A stretch of DNA of 64,000 bases, taken from contig OV277871.1 of NCBI GenBank assembly GCA_922989275.2, positions 27,414,693 through 27,478,692 on the forward strand, read 5' to 3'. Under the pieces are notes generated by a model. The model worked only from the letters and a program-made list of their open reading frames with translations. It did not search any database and was not told where the DNA came from. The stretch is from Gari tellinella (taxonomy: Eukaryota; Mollusca; Bivalvia; Cardiida; Psammobiidae). Shown piece after piece: positions 31,880 through 45,400 of the stretch (position 1 is its first letter; the number at the start of each line of letters is the position of its first letter). Both the position numbers and the translations under genes were made by a program.

Positions 31880-32640
31880 TATTCACATCTAGTCGAAACT
31901 TCGAACACATGAATATACCCATATTTCAACTTATGAAATACTGGTACGATCGATTTAAGTGAGTTCGAAGTATTGAGTTTCGACTGAATTTTCAATTTGG
32001 TCAATAAACTTTGTGGAGGAGTAGGGTATAAGTGTCCTTTGGTCCTTATGTGGTTAAAACAAATCTATCACTTATCTCTACAGTTGTTCAAATTTTAGTT
32101 GGTCTCTGATTTAGATCTATACTGTTTGCAATTCCTTTATGCTGCATATCCATCTGATTTGGAATTGTCATTCAGCAACAAGACTGTCTGCATTTGTGAG
32201 GAAGAACTGTAAATAGTTCTCTAAATGCTTGCACTTTTCTCAGGGGTACCAAATTACAAAACGTGTCACACGAGGAAGAAATGATCACCTTTATTTGTAA
32301 TTTCATTGGGCTTTGAAAGTAAAACTCATATCAAAATGTTCAACATGTTCTGGGTTAGTTTTCAATAAATCCAACCATCTGATATTTAACAAATGCCCCC
32401 AAGGTTCAAGCTTAAACCCATTGCTCCCTGCTCTCAAAGTTTTACTTAACTAACCCATGAACCAGCCATGCTTGAGATTCATACAAGTATTTTGAATGAT
32501 AGCTGATTTAATTGATACATGCATGGGAAGATATGAGTAACAGAGTATAGTTCAACCTATGTTTAACAACCATAAAAATATACGCTCAACACTTCTTAAG
32601 TGGCTACACATAAGATGAATTAATAATGTATAATACAAGT
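31880..32640. other. Intergenic sequence, little structure
   Basis: A diverged family I-like stretch (tagtcgaaacttcgaacaca, 31890-31990) is followed by AT-rich single-copy-looking sequence. I see no exon, RNA gene or clear repeat. Confidence 0.5.
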
Positions 32641-32859
32641 ACAATAAAACCTCTCTATTATGACCACTAGATGTGAAATTATAAAGTGTTTAAGGCAAGT
32701 GAATGCTTCAAGCAAGGTGACAGTAAAACAGAAAGCTCCTAAAGGAGCTTTCTGTTTTACAGTCATCTTGCTTTACTGTCACTTTGTTTTAACTGTCACC
32801 TGTACATTATACATTCACCTTCCTTTTAGTGGTCACATAATACAGAGGTTTTACTGTAT
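32641..32859. mobile_element. MITE family H, complete
   Basis: From acaataaaacctctctatta to acagaggttttactgta; hairpin aaggtgacagtaaaacagaa plus agctcc and complement. Confidence 0.85.
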
Positions 32860-32989
32860 TAGCACAATGCATGACAAAACTAAAGCAGAAGGATCCAATA
32901 GAAGTTTTCTGCTTCAATTTTGTTCTACAATTAGCAATAAACCTGTCTTTAGGAGTCATTAGTACCGTTTCAAAAAGTGGCCATCTTAC

Positions 32990-34262
32990 AAGTTCTGGCT
33001 GTACAAAGCAGGAAAACGAATGAGAACAGATTGCTTAAAGCTGGATTAAAGCATTACAGAAAGCTCATATGGAGCTTTATGTATCACTTTAGTTACAACA
33101 ATAAACCAGTCTTACCGACATCCTAGGCTTCTTTTGAACAGATGTTGAAACACAGATAGAACCATACTAAAGATTTTCATTTTATATGACAATACCACAC
33201 CGAAACAAAATTTATTGTCCCTACACTACTTCAACATTAAATTTTCTGTTCCGAGACAATAATTGGTTCTATTTTACGCCATATAAAGATTCTGGTCTCC
33301 TAAAATATGTGTACAAAAACATAACTTAACAAAATGTTGGTCTGGATTAAAATACTCGTATTGCAGAGATGAATAGTCTCTTTATCTGCTACTGTTGCAC
33401 CCTGCAGTAACTACTGGACGATGAATTCCACACAAACAAATCATGTCAACATTATCACAATGACACATATGCCCAACCTCCTGTCAACAAATTCATCCCG
33501 CCCCATTTCATAAACAATCTTTTAACAAATGTCTGCCGATACAGTAAAGATCAGCTATTAAACATCACTTTACAATAGTCATTCTTGGCTATAGCTTGAA
33601 GCAGGATGAAAGTAAAGCAGAAAGCTCCTGGAGGAGCTTTCTGCTTTACTTTCATATGGCAAAAATAGCATTTTTCCCAAGCGGTTATAATAGCCGATCA
33701 TTACTATTCTGTTCTAGCACAGATACGTCCATGAAACAGGCCCCTGAGTTGCATATTTTTCCTTTGTTTTAAAATTAAAATGGACAAACAGCTAGAGATC
33801 GTTCTTCTAGTTTTTTTTTCAAAAAGTTTTATTAATCAAATCATACATGATGATAGATACATACAATAGCTTACTGTGTACATTGTTAAAATCTAAACTT
33901 TTTAAAATAATTCCAATATAATAATTTGCAAATCTATTTTCACCTTTTCACAAAACCATTGCTTAGGACTAAACACCTTTTTCAAAGCTTTCTTCTGTTA
34001 ACAATACGAGGCTAAAAATTTATTTCAGTATTAACGGTATCACTTGATAAACTTTTAATACATGTGATGATGCTATATAGACCCTTCAATATCTTACAAG
34101 TTTGTTTCCTTATGCCATTGAAGAAAACTTGACAAGACAACCTCCGTCAGACCAGTGCCGAGTGCAGTTCATTGAAGAATGATCCAGAATCTTAGAGATC
34201 TTAAACACTACTTTTTAATGTTGAAAACAAAAGTAATGCACAAAACTCCTAGGAGCTTTCTG
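32990..34262. other. Intergenic sequence with one core 1 hairpin
   Basis: Only a bare family H/A-type hairpin (33595-33655, gaagcaggatgaaagtaaag with agctcc loop) is recognisable. The rest shows no coding signal. Confidence 0.5.
33828..33833 (-). terminator. Possible distal poly(A) signal of ATP1B
   Basis: AATAAA on the - strand followed 14-25 bases later by a run of A (plus-strand tttttttttc). If used, the ATP1B 3'UTR would be about 5.4 kb; equally it may be chance in AT-rich DNA. Confidence 0.25.
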
Positions 34263-34513
34263 TAACCCTTTACCCCATAGCCTGTTTCTAGTTTTGAAAA
34301 TAAGTGACTACTTAAAGCAGTTTGAAAGTAAAGCAGAATGCGCCCTAAGGCACATTCTGCCTTACTTTCAGCCTGCTTTAAGTTTCCACCTCCTAGAATT
34401 AAGAAAATATTCCTTCTGATACATATTCATGACTGTTTAGATTGGAATTATTTTCTTCCGCCGTGGATTAAAAGGAATGCACTATAAGGCGCTTCTATAA
34501 GGCAAAGGGTTAA
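34263..34513. mobile_element. MITE family A, complete
   Basis: From taaccctttaccccatagcc to aaggcaaagggttaat, with a core 1 hairpin at about 34314-34382. Confidence 0.85.
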
Positions 34514-35056
34514 TTGCAGTCTGTCTAACCTTTCCCATATCAGCCTACAACCTTACTCTATGCCCATGTTGCATGAGGCAAATGGAAATCCTTCTGAAGT
34601 CTATACAAAATTCCAACAAGCAAACTGGCTATAAGTACTAGAATAAAACCATTTCTACGCTACTGTAAATAAAAAATACTAAAACCATCACCATTTCTAC
34701 TGACTAAATAAAAACAAACCATATTGCTATTGATAACTGCATTCACCCGTTTTCTTCATGTATAATTTATTTAATAGAGTTGTTAAGATAAAAGACAAAA
34801 GCCTGCTAAGAATTCAGAGAAAAAAGCTTTCTGAAATAAGTTGTTAAATGACCTGATTATTTCTGTGAGTCCATATGTCCATAAATATCACCAACTTGTC
34901 ATTTAAGAAAGCCTTCCCTTCATGTGTAATGTGACCTAGTTCTGTTCTTATTTCCCTTTTTGATAAATGCCAGAAAATTCCAGTCAAGATAAAGCTAAAG
35001 ATAAGACAAATAATTTTACTCTTTCTTATCTGTAGTCCTATTCCAGTAAAGTATAT

Positions 35057-35245
35057 ACAGCAAAACCTCTTTATTACGACCACTACATGAGGTTAAAATT
35101 TTAATGATTAAGGCAGTTGGCTCCTTTAAGCACGATGAAAGTAAAACAAAGCTTTTTTTATTTACGTTTATTTTGCTTAAAGCAGCCACCTATCTTTAAA
35201 ATAATCAATTAGCCCCTTAAATGATCGTAATAGAATATTTTACTG
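35057..35245. mobile_element. MITE family H, diverged
   Basis: From acagcaaaacctctttatta to atagaatattttactgca; hairpin arms eroded. Confidence 0.65.
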
Positions 35246-35574
35246 CAGATTAATAATTGAATTTTCAGTATACAAGAATACAGTAAGTGTGTGTCTGTGT
35301 TTTGTGTACGTTAGTCTGTGATACTACACTAATTGAGCTACACAGTGCTTGTTAAGATGCAGTCACAAAGTTTCTATACTACAAGATTAACACTTGATTA
35401 TACATAGTTCTATCTGATACCTGCTTACACTAGCTCTCTAATAGCCCTACTTCAGCGGACACCTTGGTTCCAGTCTTCTACCGCATCATTGACGCCTACC
35501 CAAAGTCTTAGGGTCGAGCCAAAACTTGTTACATCACCATTGACGAAGATACATGGACATCTCTTTTTTAAATC

Positions 35575-35655
35575 TATGAGGCTTAACGCATGACCAAAGC
35601 AATGCAGAAAGCTCCATTAGGAGCTTTCTACATTGCTTTGGTCCTGCATTAAGCC
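35575..35655. repeat. Isolated hairpin
   Basis: Near-perfect inverted repeat aggcttaacgcatgaccaaa plus gcaatgcagaaagctcc and complement. It resembles core 1 in layout (cttaa, agctcc loop) but has a different arm sequence. Confidence 0.6.
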
Positions 35656-36144
35656 GCAATCATTAAGAATCCATACATTCTTACTTGCATGGTGGGCCAA
35701 CAAGTTAGACCACATCCTAAACTGTCATCTTGTCAGTTTTCTTTAAGCAAAAAATGCAATTCCCTCATTTTACGACTAATGGTTACATCTACAAATAAGT
35801 GAAACTTTACCAATTTGTAAGCATTGATAAATGCAAGACTAGGCCTTAAGATAGCATCATCACATGTAAAGACACTTCTGTCTTCAGGAACGGAATTAAA
35901 AAATTTATACACATATCTATACAATCAAACTGATCACAAACCAATGATAAAAATCACACAGTTGACTGATGGGTCAACAACAAAAAATTTGGAGATTCTC
36001 TTCTTTTAAAACAGGAGTAATGGTATCGATCAATGAGATATGGATAGAAACACACATTACATACAATCCTCCCTCGTGTCGATAGTACTGAGTTTCAGTT
36101 TACACCCTCACATTATGGCATGGCTAACAATTAATTCTACTTCA

Positions 36145-36329
36145 GCAGGGCTGCAGATAACTGAACATCTCCAACTATTTCGCCTAACTGTCAAAGGAAA
36201 ATCTATGTTGTGACTAGTCAATAGAATCGTCTTTTCGAGACAATTCTAATTAGTAGTCACAGCATAGAGTTTGGTTGAGAAATAAGAGCTTTGTGTTGAA
36301 AATATTCTCCTTATCTGGAGCTCTGCTTG
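36145..36329. mobile_element. MITE family E
   Basis: Contains tctatgttgtgactagtcaa, core tagaatcgtcttttcgagac and right end ccttatctggagctctg. Confidence 0.7.
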
Positions 36330-37162
36330 GAGTGGTCTTATAACAACAAACTACTTGTGACAAAATCAGATTTACAACCAACTAATCACAAATACAGGTC
36401 GATTGTTCCATGACTTTTAATTCATACCCTTACAATTTCAAGATCATTTCATTTTTTAAATTATTTTTTTTCTCCAAAAGAAATGCGTGATAGCAATAAA
36501 TATCAAGAAAAAAATTTTGATGGCCTGAAAAAAAACACAAGGTTATGGTGTGCAAATTTCATTTCTAATATGGTCGTTATTAGTTATTAAGTTATATACA
36601 CAGATTAATGACAAGTGTACTTCCACACAAACCAAATCATCTGATTTCTCTCAACAAAACAGTCAAGCTTATGTTGCGCAACCCCTCTGTGAACTTTTTG
36701 AAAAGAGCAAGTTTAATGCATTACTGTTTACAACATCGGATCCAATACAAAAATCATCCTATAGAAGCTTTCTGCATTGCATCTGTAAAGCATTCACTGA
36801 CATTAAAGAAGATTTCAGTACTTCTCAACTGGACGGTTGCTAAACAGAAGTCTTGAGTGTTAGTTCCTTTCAATCTACCATTGTTAGCAATACACAAAAC
36901 TAAATAAATGCATCTGCTTACATATCTTACTATTAATTATCTGATACATGTGTTTACTATACAAATGTTTGGTTTTGTTCTGTAATATATAAAGGTGATG
37001 CAACAAAAAGCCATGTAACATCAGTGAGGTAAAGTTCTCTCGGTTTTCTGTCTGTTCTCGCAAGGCTTCTGCCTGCCTTGGTTTTATGCCCGTTTCCCAC
37101 CAGCTGTGGCTACCCCAGTGAAGATGCCTACTAAGTAAACTGATATGTACAGATGCACTAAA

Positions 37163-37353
37163 CAGGGCTCCAGATAAAAGCATGTAAATCACTTATTTCC
37201 CATAAATTCATTATGCCTCTATCAAAGCCTATGTTGTGAGTACTCATTAGAATCGTCGCAGAGCGACGATTCTAATGAGTAGTCACAACATAGGCTTTGG
37301 TGGAGGAAAAAGGATTTGAGTTTTAGAAATACCCACTTTATCTGGAGCTCCGA
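37163..37353. mobile_element. MITE family E, complete
   Basis: From cagggctccagataaaagca to tttatctggagctccg. Perfect hairpin aagcctatgttgtgagtact plus cattagaatcgtcgc and complement. Confidence 0.85.
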
Positions 37354-37359
37354 CTAAAA

Positions 37360-39235
37360 TGGTAACGGTAGTTGAGAACACAAGTCTATTTGTTATCTTC
37401 TTTATCTATAAACATAACTGCTTCAGACCCAAAGATCTCAAGAGTCTGATGCGAAGTTCTTGTACACAAAGTCTTCATATTTTCCTTGCGATAGATGATT
37501 ACTAAATGCTTTCAATGGTCAAAACTGCCATGACAGCAGTAGGGACACAGAGCAGACATGTAACAAGTGTATCAAGGATTTAAGGCAAGTGTATAAAAAC
37601 CTCGGACTTTTTCACCAAATAACAGTCATGTTTGTAGATAAAGCTCCCAAATGTTCACACAACAAAAACCTATCAGAAAAGTGTAAAATTAAAAAATGTG
37701 TAAACACAGTTACCATTTCTATCTACAGAGGAATGTACAAGGACATTTAACAAACAGATAAAATCACAAAGTGCAAAACTCATTAAGTCGCACACACACT
37801 CAACTCTCAGACCGCTGGACCACTAAAGTACTAGTCCTTTGACACATATACCTGCCAATCCACTTTCTGGAAGGTTGCTCTGTACATCAATTGTGTTCAA
37901 TTTCGAAATATTCAAGGTGCCTATTAACCCTTCCCTTTGTCAATATAACCTATCAGCAAGCGAAGGGTTAAGCTCATTATGCTAAATTTAACATTTCAAA
38001 ATATTTCATTAATCCAAGCTTAAATCGTTGTTGTTCCTATTTATATACTGTATTTCCTTGTTAAGTATTTGATTCTTTCCTACACAGACGCACCTGAGAG
38101 CACAACTCTTAAGTACTGCTCAACTGGAGTGCCAAAATGAAGATTCAATTAAGGTATTGAGAACAGGTGGAAGCTTAAAGCAAGATAAAAGTTAAGCAGA
38201 AAGCTCATTTCGGAGCTTTCTGCCTTACTTCCTTCTTACTTTAAGCAATATCTTGCCCTTAAACAGTTATATAGAGGTGATTTGGACAGCTGGCTACGGA
38301 GAAAAGGGTTCAAGTGCTATATTTGATAAATAATCATTTTGAGTACAAGTTCAATAACTGGTCCTGAAGCGCCTCTCTCTCTCACTCATTGCTAAGCTCA
38401 TACTGGTTTTCACATACACATCCACTGCTTCTTGCTGCATAGAAAAACAACAACACAACGGTGTGTCAGACGGACACTTGTTTAACACATTAACCACATT
38501 GCCTGTTATCTACATTGTACTTACATCAACAGTTACATTTAGTAGACATTATACCTTGAAAAAAACCTATTGCAAATTAACGTAATGCTTCTATGAAAAG
38601 TTTAACCAATATAATAAAGTGTTTTTTTCTTCAAAAATGAGTAATGAAATACCTAATTGCTAACGTCAGTCGTTTGATGAGATATATGACAATGATAAAA
38701 CGTGCAGAATAAAAGCGGTCCTGATTTAAGATAATTGGTCAACTAAACCTCTATCAAACCATATCGACACTGCTAAGTGTCGGTATCCGTCTAATGAAAA
38801 CCCTAGGAAAATGTGATACAAGGAAATAGGAATTGAACAATTAATTTTCCACAGCAAATTTTAGTATTAAATAAAATCTAGACCTATATAGAAAGCAATC
38901 CTCTGTATGCTAAACTTCTCAATTTCGGACGGAGATTGTTTCTATAAAAATCTATCAAACCAAACTCTTTGTTCCAAAAGCTTTTTGGTAAATTTACAAA
39001 TAAAATGAAAATAGCTGCTCGTACAATAAATTCAATCAATTAATGAATGAACCAAATCTGACCAAATGACTAAGAAAAGCAAAAAAGCATAACCTCAGCC
39101 TGCAAAATAAGTATTGAAAGCCAAGCTCACCGACTCTGACACTCCATTTAACAAGACATTTTGAGAAGGCTGTGAAATTGTGTTCCTTGAAAAACATTGT
39201 TATACATATAAACATCCTAAACAAAAAGCTGTATA
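37360..39235 (-). other. Probable ATP1B 3'UTR / downstream region
   Basis: AT-rich sequence immediately 3' of the ATP1B stop. No exon or strong repeat apart from the core at 38150. How far the UTR extends cannot be told. Confidence 0.3.
38150..38282. mobile_element. MITE family H-like core
   Basis: Arms taaagcaagataaaagttaa and ttacttccttcttactttaa around agctcatttcggagct. Confidence 0.5.
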
Positions 39236-39475
39236 CTAATCAACCATCAGCTCAAAGTGTACCATGCCAGCTTTCGTCATGACATCATGTTCAATGTTTT
39301 TGGCATAAACCTTGCATGTAATCATGAGGAGGACGGCTGGTTCTGGATTTTCAAAGCGTACAAAAACAAGAGGAGAGCGATAGCCCTGCTGGTTGCGGTA
39401 TGGAAAGTACTTGAAGTGGAATCCATTGGGTGGGATGTAGGTGATGTCTCCCATGTTGTCTCTATCAGCTGGATT
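39236..39475 (-). CDS. ATP1B: ATP1B exon 6 (stop)
   Basis: 79 codons plus TAG, NPADRDNMGDITYIPPNGFH to GMVHFELMVD, with C287. Acceptor ttcatag. Confidence 0.94.
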   Translation of the reverse strand, partial: NPADRDNMGDITYIPPNGFHFKYFPYRNQQGYRSPLVFVRFENPEPAVLLMITCKVYAKNIEHDVMTKAGMVHFELMVD

Positions 39476-42400
39476 CTATGAAAGAAAAGAGAATACAATC
39501 AATTAACATCTACACAGATATCTTAAACTTTTTCCATGTTGGATTAAAAATAATTCATCAGACACAATAATTGTCTCCTACTATTAAGTCAAGAATATTC
39601 TAATTTTCTTAAAACCACGCCTAGCAGTTATAAAGCATTTGAGTTGAGTCTGAGTGGGTTCTCAACTCGAACACTTTATAAACATGGACCCTATGATCAG
39701 TATGTCCAACAGTTTTGATCATGATAAATAATACATTGGTTTCTGCCTGCCAAAAAAATTCAATTATAAATTCATTTCTCCATCTAATCGTGTCTTGAGA
39801 TCTCTTTGGAATCATCTTGAAAAGAAGATTCCAAAGAGATGTTTGTAGTTTTGACTAATGACCGTTTTTGTCAAACGATGTTTTGTAAAACAAATCCCTG
39901 GTTTTGATAATTAAACACTCTTTTACTTGTAAAATCAAAGTGCATGTACCATAAATCAGCTTCCTAGTGCATGTATTAAGTTAAGAATCAGAGGATGGCA
40001 ACATTTGAATCCAAACCTTCACCAAGGCATTACTAAATAGATATGCTTTTTATGTCTTTAATGTATTCCTCCATGGAAGAAAATAGTTAATTACATGTAT
40101 ATAGTCATGAGTATGCACTGTGAGAAATATAGTGCAAATGGTCATCGATATCAAAGCTAGGAACAGATTCAGTGGTAAAGGTTAAATCCTTTCAACCCTA
40201 CAGCCCTCTCTAGAGATTACTGATTACATATGCAAACATTGTAGACCCTGATCAGAGGGCTCCTATAGGATTTGATATTTTCATTTTTTTTTTGTCATAC
40301 CAAAAATTGAACAGTAGACTGGTTCAAAATACCTGCACTAGAAAAGTCCAAAAGGATTATAAATACAGTCAAACTTTGATATCTCAAACAATTAAATCAA
40401 ACATACCTGTATTTCAAAATTAAAACGTGGCTGAGCCATGTTTTAACTTTAAATTACAGGTACGTTTGACCTAACCCAGCATAAAATAATGCAGTTAATG
40501 TGTCGAACAATCAGATAGTTCGATTTAAGCAAGTTTGAGATATCCCCATAAGAGTAATTCATGGGTAAAGGGTTCAGTAGATAAATGACCTACCTCTCCA
40601 TCACAATGGACAGTGACAGAGTATTCATCCCAATGGTCCCTGATATGGGCTGGAACACTGTCATTGGTGTATGGCTCAGGAATCCAGTCAAAGATCTGAA
40701 ACAACATACATTATCATAAATAGCAGAAAACATTGATAAATGAAACCAGTCACATTCTAGGAATTCATTATTGGACGAGCTCAACCCCAAAAACATTTGA
40801 TATACTTTATCATCAACCATTCGTTTAAGATACATAGGCCTTTAATCCAGATCCTTTCTGTTGAATATTCAAATATAACTGAAATCAGCACCAAATCTAA
40901 TTTGTTACTACTCATAAGAATCTTCTCAAAGAGATTAAAATGAGTAGTTACACCATAGGGTTTAACACACAAATAAAGATTTTAGATTTTGCAATACTTC
41001 TCTTATCTGGGGCTCTGCTGGTTGTCTCATTGTAAACTCTGAACAACAGTAAAACACTTTATTACAAATATTGACTCGACTATGTTTATAAACTCTTATA
41101 CAAAGCCATTTATAGGGGAATGGGTTAAGGTATGATAATGGTTTAAACTCTTACTCTGTTGAGCTTCATTAGGATACAGGGCTGTCCATCTTCATATCCA
41201 AATGACTGTTGTTTGACACAGTCTCCCTTCATCTCCAGGGTTATGTCAAACCTACAAGCTTGATCCCACTTGTCCTTGGGTCTCATTTCACTGTAACTGC
41301 GGCAGTCAATCATGTTGCCAGTCTCTGTTTGTTGAAGCTCATTTTCATAGTCTACAAGAACACATGTATAAACACAGAATGAAACAAAAATATTTCCATT
41401 GCATTGAACACAGGCAGTCATTCTGTGTTAACCCTTTCAACCCTCTGTATAGATTACTGATTACGTGATATGCAAACAGTGTATGAGCCCTCTGACCAGG
41501 GTCTGCACTGTTTGATATTTTCATTGTTTTGTTGTCATACCAAAAGTGCAACATTAGACTGGTTCAAAATATCTGTATCTGAAGAGTCCAAAAGGAGTTT
41601 AAAATACCCACAAGAGATATTTAAGGTTGAAAAGATTAACCCATGAAACTTCAAATGGACAGTTTCAGGTGCCAATTAATTCTAGTCTATTTTGGACTTA
41701 TGTATTACTATTGAGAGTTTTTTGGTAGTTTTAAACAAATTTATTGCAAAATGACAAACAGTGTAAACCCTGATCAGCACTCCTTCAAGAGCTGTCTGAT
41801 CTGGATCTACACTTGTTTCACGATTTTTATGAGTTGTGACACCAACGGGTTTGGTGCAGACATGAATATTTTAGTTTTGAAATACTCCTCTTATCTGGAG
41901 TCCTGGGTGTATGCATGGGAACATGTTTGTTATACTTACACTGCAGGTACGCCTGTATGTGGTCTACATAAGGTGTATAGGTAGAAGGTCTGGCTTTGTT
42001 AAATCTGATCAGAGTTGTATCTACATTGGGAATTGGTCGGAAAGCCAAGCCTGAAAGAACAAAATATGTTACAATAAGATAATGTTTATTTTGTAAAACA
42101 TGCCCCCCCCCCCCCCCCCAACCTCATCCCACACCACCTTGACCTTTGACCTCAAAAGAAAAATGGTTCATCTACTCATCACAACTAACCTCCATACAAA
42201 ATATGTCTGTAGGTTGAAGGAATGGCGAGTTAATAAAATTGTATTGATGGAAAATCATTTGGTCTACCGTGTGCAAAGCAATACATGGCATGCCTCCACT
42301 TCTTACTAAAGGGAGCATAAAGATCAACTACAAAATTGAAATGCCTGTTTATTGTTTGCAGTTCAACTTGGGTTGCGGACACACTCGTTCAAAGGGCATG

Positions 42401-45400
42401 AAATTGTCTAAAGACAGACAAGTGTTCCTGAATGATAAGAATAAGGAAGACAGCCCTTGCATGAGTTTTCCGTTTTACTTTTGTGCAGCATTTAGCTTTC
42501 AGCTATACCAAGGATCTTAAAGTACTAACAGTCTTCACCCTATTAAATTATTGCAAATATTATTAAAATTAAAAGTTAAATGTCCACTTCAATAATTATA
42601 TGGCCTAAGAAACATTTCCTATGTCCTTGCAGATGGTAGCATAAAGCAGGCTGAAAGTAGAGCAGAATGAGTCTCAATGCATAGTCTGCTTTACTTTGAA
42701 CCTGTTTTAAGTGGTCACCTGCTTTCAAAACAAGAAACAGGCTACATAGTAAATGGTTAAACTATTTTAGGCACTTTCAACTTGAGAAACTACAGTACGT
42801 TGGTTTCTAATAAGGACCAAAACCAATTGTCAATTATTGTTAACATGATATGCTCAAAACTGTAATAGCTGACACACAGGAAATTCAAAACCTGATGTAA
42901 AACAGCAAGTTATCACAACAAATAGTGACAGGTGAGAACCACTTTTACAAAACCATGTTAAATAATATCTTTCATAATATTATATAACTTATGTGTAAGG
43001 CGAGTTATTACCAGCTCATTATTTTGTAAGCTGACTACAGCATAGCATGATTGTCATGTTTACTGTCAAACTTGTGCTAACACTTTCCCTCATAGCTTTT
43101 TTTCTAACACAATACCCAATAAATAAGCCTGTATTGTATTCCTCCCCTGAAGAAAATAGTTCCAATTTTTACAGTTATGAATATGTATCATTAGAAATGG
43201 TAGCTTAAAGCAGGCTGAAAGTAAAGCAGATTGCACTACTTTCAACCTGCTTTAAGTGGCCATCTCTCTTCAAACTAGAAACAGGCACCTCCAAAGATAG
43301 ACAGTATTTACCCTTTAAGTTATTCCTCTACTCAAGAAAAACTTTATGCCAGGGCTCCAGATAAAAGGGGGTTAACTGAATAAATCCAACATTTTTTACC
43401 TCATTTCAGCACCATACCCTATGGTGTTACTTCTCATTAGAATTGCCTCAAAACAATTTTAATGAGTAGTTGCACTATAGGGTTTAATACAGAAATAAAG
43501 ATTCTGATTTTTTAAATATTACCCTATCTGGAGCCTTGTTATGCAGTCATAATTGTGCACAATAAGACATATTTTCTATATACCAGATGGTTTCTCATAG
43601 CAGATTTAAAAGGAAGCAAAATGTGCCTAAATGCACATTCTTTACTTCGAACTTTGCTAAGCACCGCCTTCCTTAAATACTGAAAACAAAGGGTTAACTC
43701 TTTTTAACTTAACCCATTACTCCATAAATACACATTTTTATCCCTTTTTTAATCCATTGCTCCATAGAATACATTTATTCCTCCACTGTAGAACATCCAC
43801 TTAATAGGTATGAATATGCACCATATGATTGAAGTATTTCCTATATATCCTTGCACATGATAGCTCAGGTTTCTTTTTTGCAGGATAAACATAACAATGC
43901 GAGATCCTGAATGACGGAGTCGTCTGCTTTGCCCAGATCTTTATCAAGCAGTAATTTGTCTTTTATATCTCCATGCTTCTTCAAGGGTCCCCTTTGCTTA
44001 ACTTATAAGAGTAAGTTGAGTTTCAAATTGATTGCCGTCAATATTCCCTTTCCACCATAGAGTATGCATTTTTACTAATTGAATTTATTCTTCCACCAAA
44101 GAAAATAGTTCAATAAAGAATCTATAAAGTCAGTGGAATATGTATTTTAGGAAATATTTTCCATATTCTAGCAGATGCTAGCTTACAGCAGGCTGAAAAT
44201 GAAGCTGAATATGCCAGCAAATTCTGGGTTTTTTTCAACAGGCCTGCGTTATTAAGTGGCCACCTGTCTCAAAAACTAGAAACAGACTGTAAAGTAACAG
44301 GCTAATAAATAATTATCGAGAAGAGGCAGCAAATAAAACTTTTTAACATTTTCTCCTTTGTGTCTGCACCAAACCCTATGGTGTGACTACGCATTAAAAT
44401 TATCTCAAAGATACGATACCAGTGAGTAATCACACCATAAGGTTTGATGCAGACAAAAAGATTTTTCATTGGGCCATAGTGATGCATATATGCATCCTTT
44501 ACCAAATGTGTACATGTGAAGAGTACACTTGTCCTATGCAAACAGTGAAGTCCCTGATTAGAGAGCTCCTGCAGGTACCCTCTGATCAGGGACTTCACTG
44601 TTTTGCATTTTGCAATTTATTACAAAAAACCCTACCCCAAATAGTCAAAAATGGACCAGCCATTATTGCAAACTGGAATTGTCCATTGGAAGTCTCAGGG
44701 GATAATGAGTTAACCAGAAAACTTTTAAGCTTACCAGGATTTTGTTTGAGCAAAGTGTCGGAGCCTTTCAATCTTGGTTCATTCCAGTCTAGTGTGTGGT
44801 AAAAGACGGCCAACATGCCAGCGAAAAATCCAGACAGGCAGATATAGTAGATCAAGTAGAATAAACCAATTTCACCTGAAATTAACAAAACATGTGAATA
44901 ATTAACTCATTATTCAATAAATACACCTTTTAAATTATTCCTCCACCAAAGAAAATACTGTAGCTCAAATTACTGTCATGAATATCAGTACATGTATGTG
45001 TAGAGTTACCAAAGTTTTTTTTTATATTCTAGCAGATGGAAGCTTCTCCCTTTACCCCACAGCTAAGCCAGTTTCTACTTTTGAAAGTGGGTGACCACTC
45101 AATGTGGCAAGGGCTTTCTTTTTTTCTCATAATTAATATTTGGATTGCTTTTTTGCTGACTTTTGATAATTCATAAATAAATATCTTGTACTTGTAATTC
45201 AAGCCTACTTCATTTTAATAACTTGTCCTCATTGCTTTTTTCAGTTTTGAAGAAGGAATCTGCATACACCAGGCTGGAAGCTAAGCAGGGATCTTCTTCA
45301 AGGAGTTCTACTTTATGTCCAGACTGTCTGCTCTAAGCAGACACCATTCCCATCGGGAATTTCCCGCTGTAATAACAGTTTGTTAAGGAATGAGCCATCA

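Noticed and set aside
44422..44802. A 126-codon open frame on the + strand overlapping ATP1B exon 2
   Set aside because: It is antisense to the conserved exon 2 and made of E and D MITE sequence.
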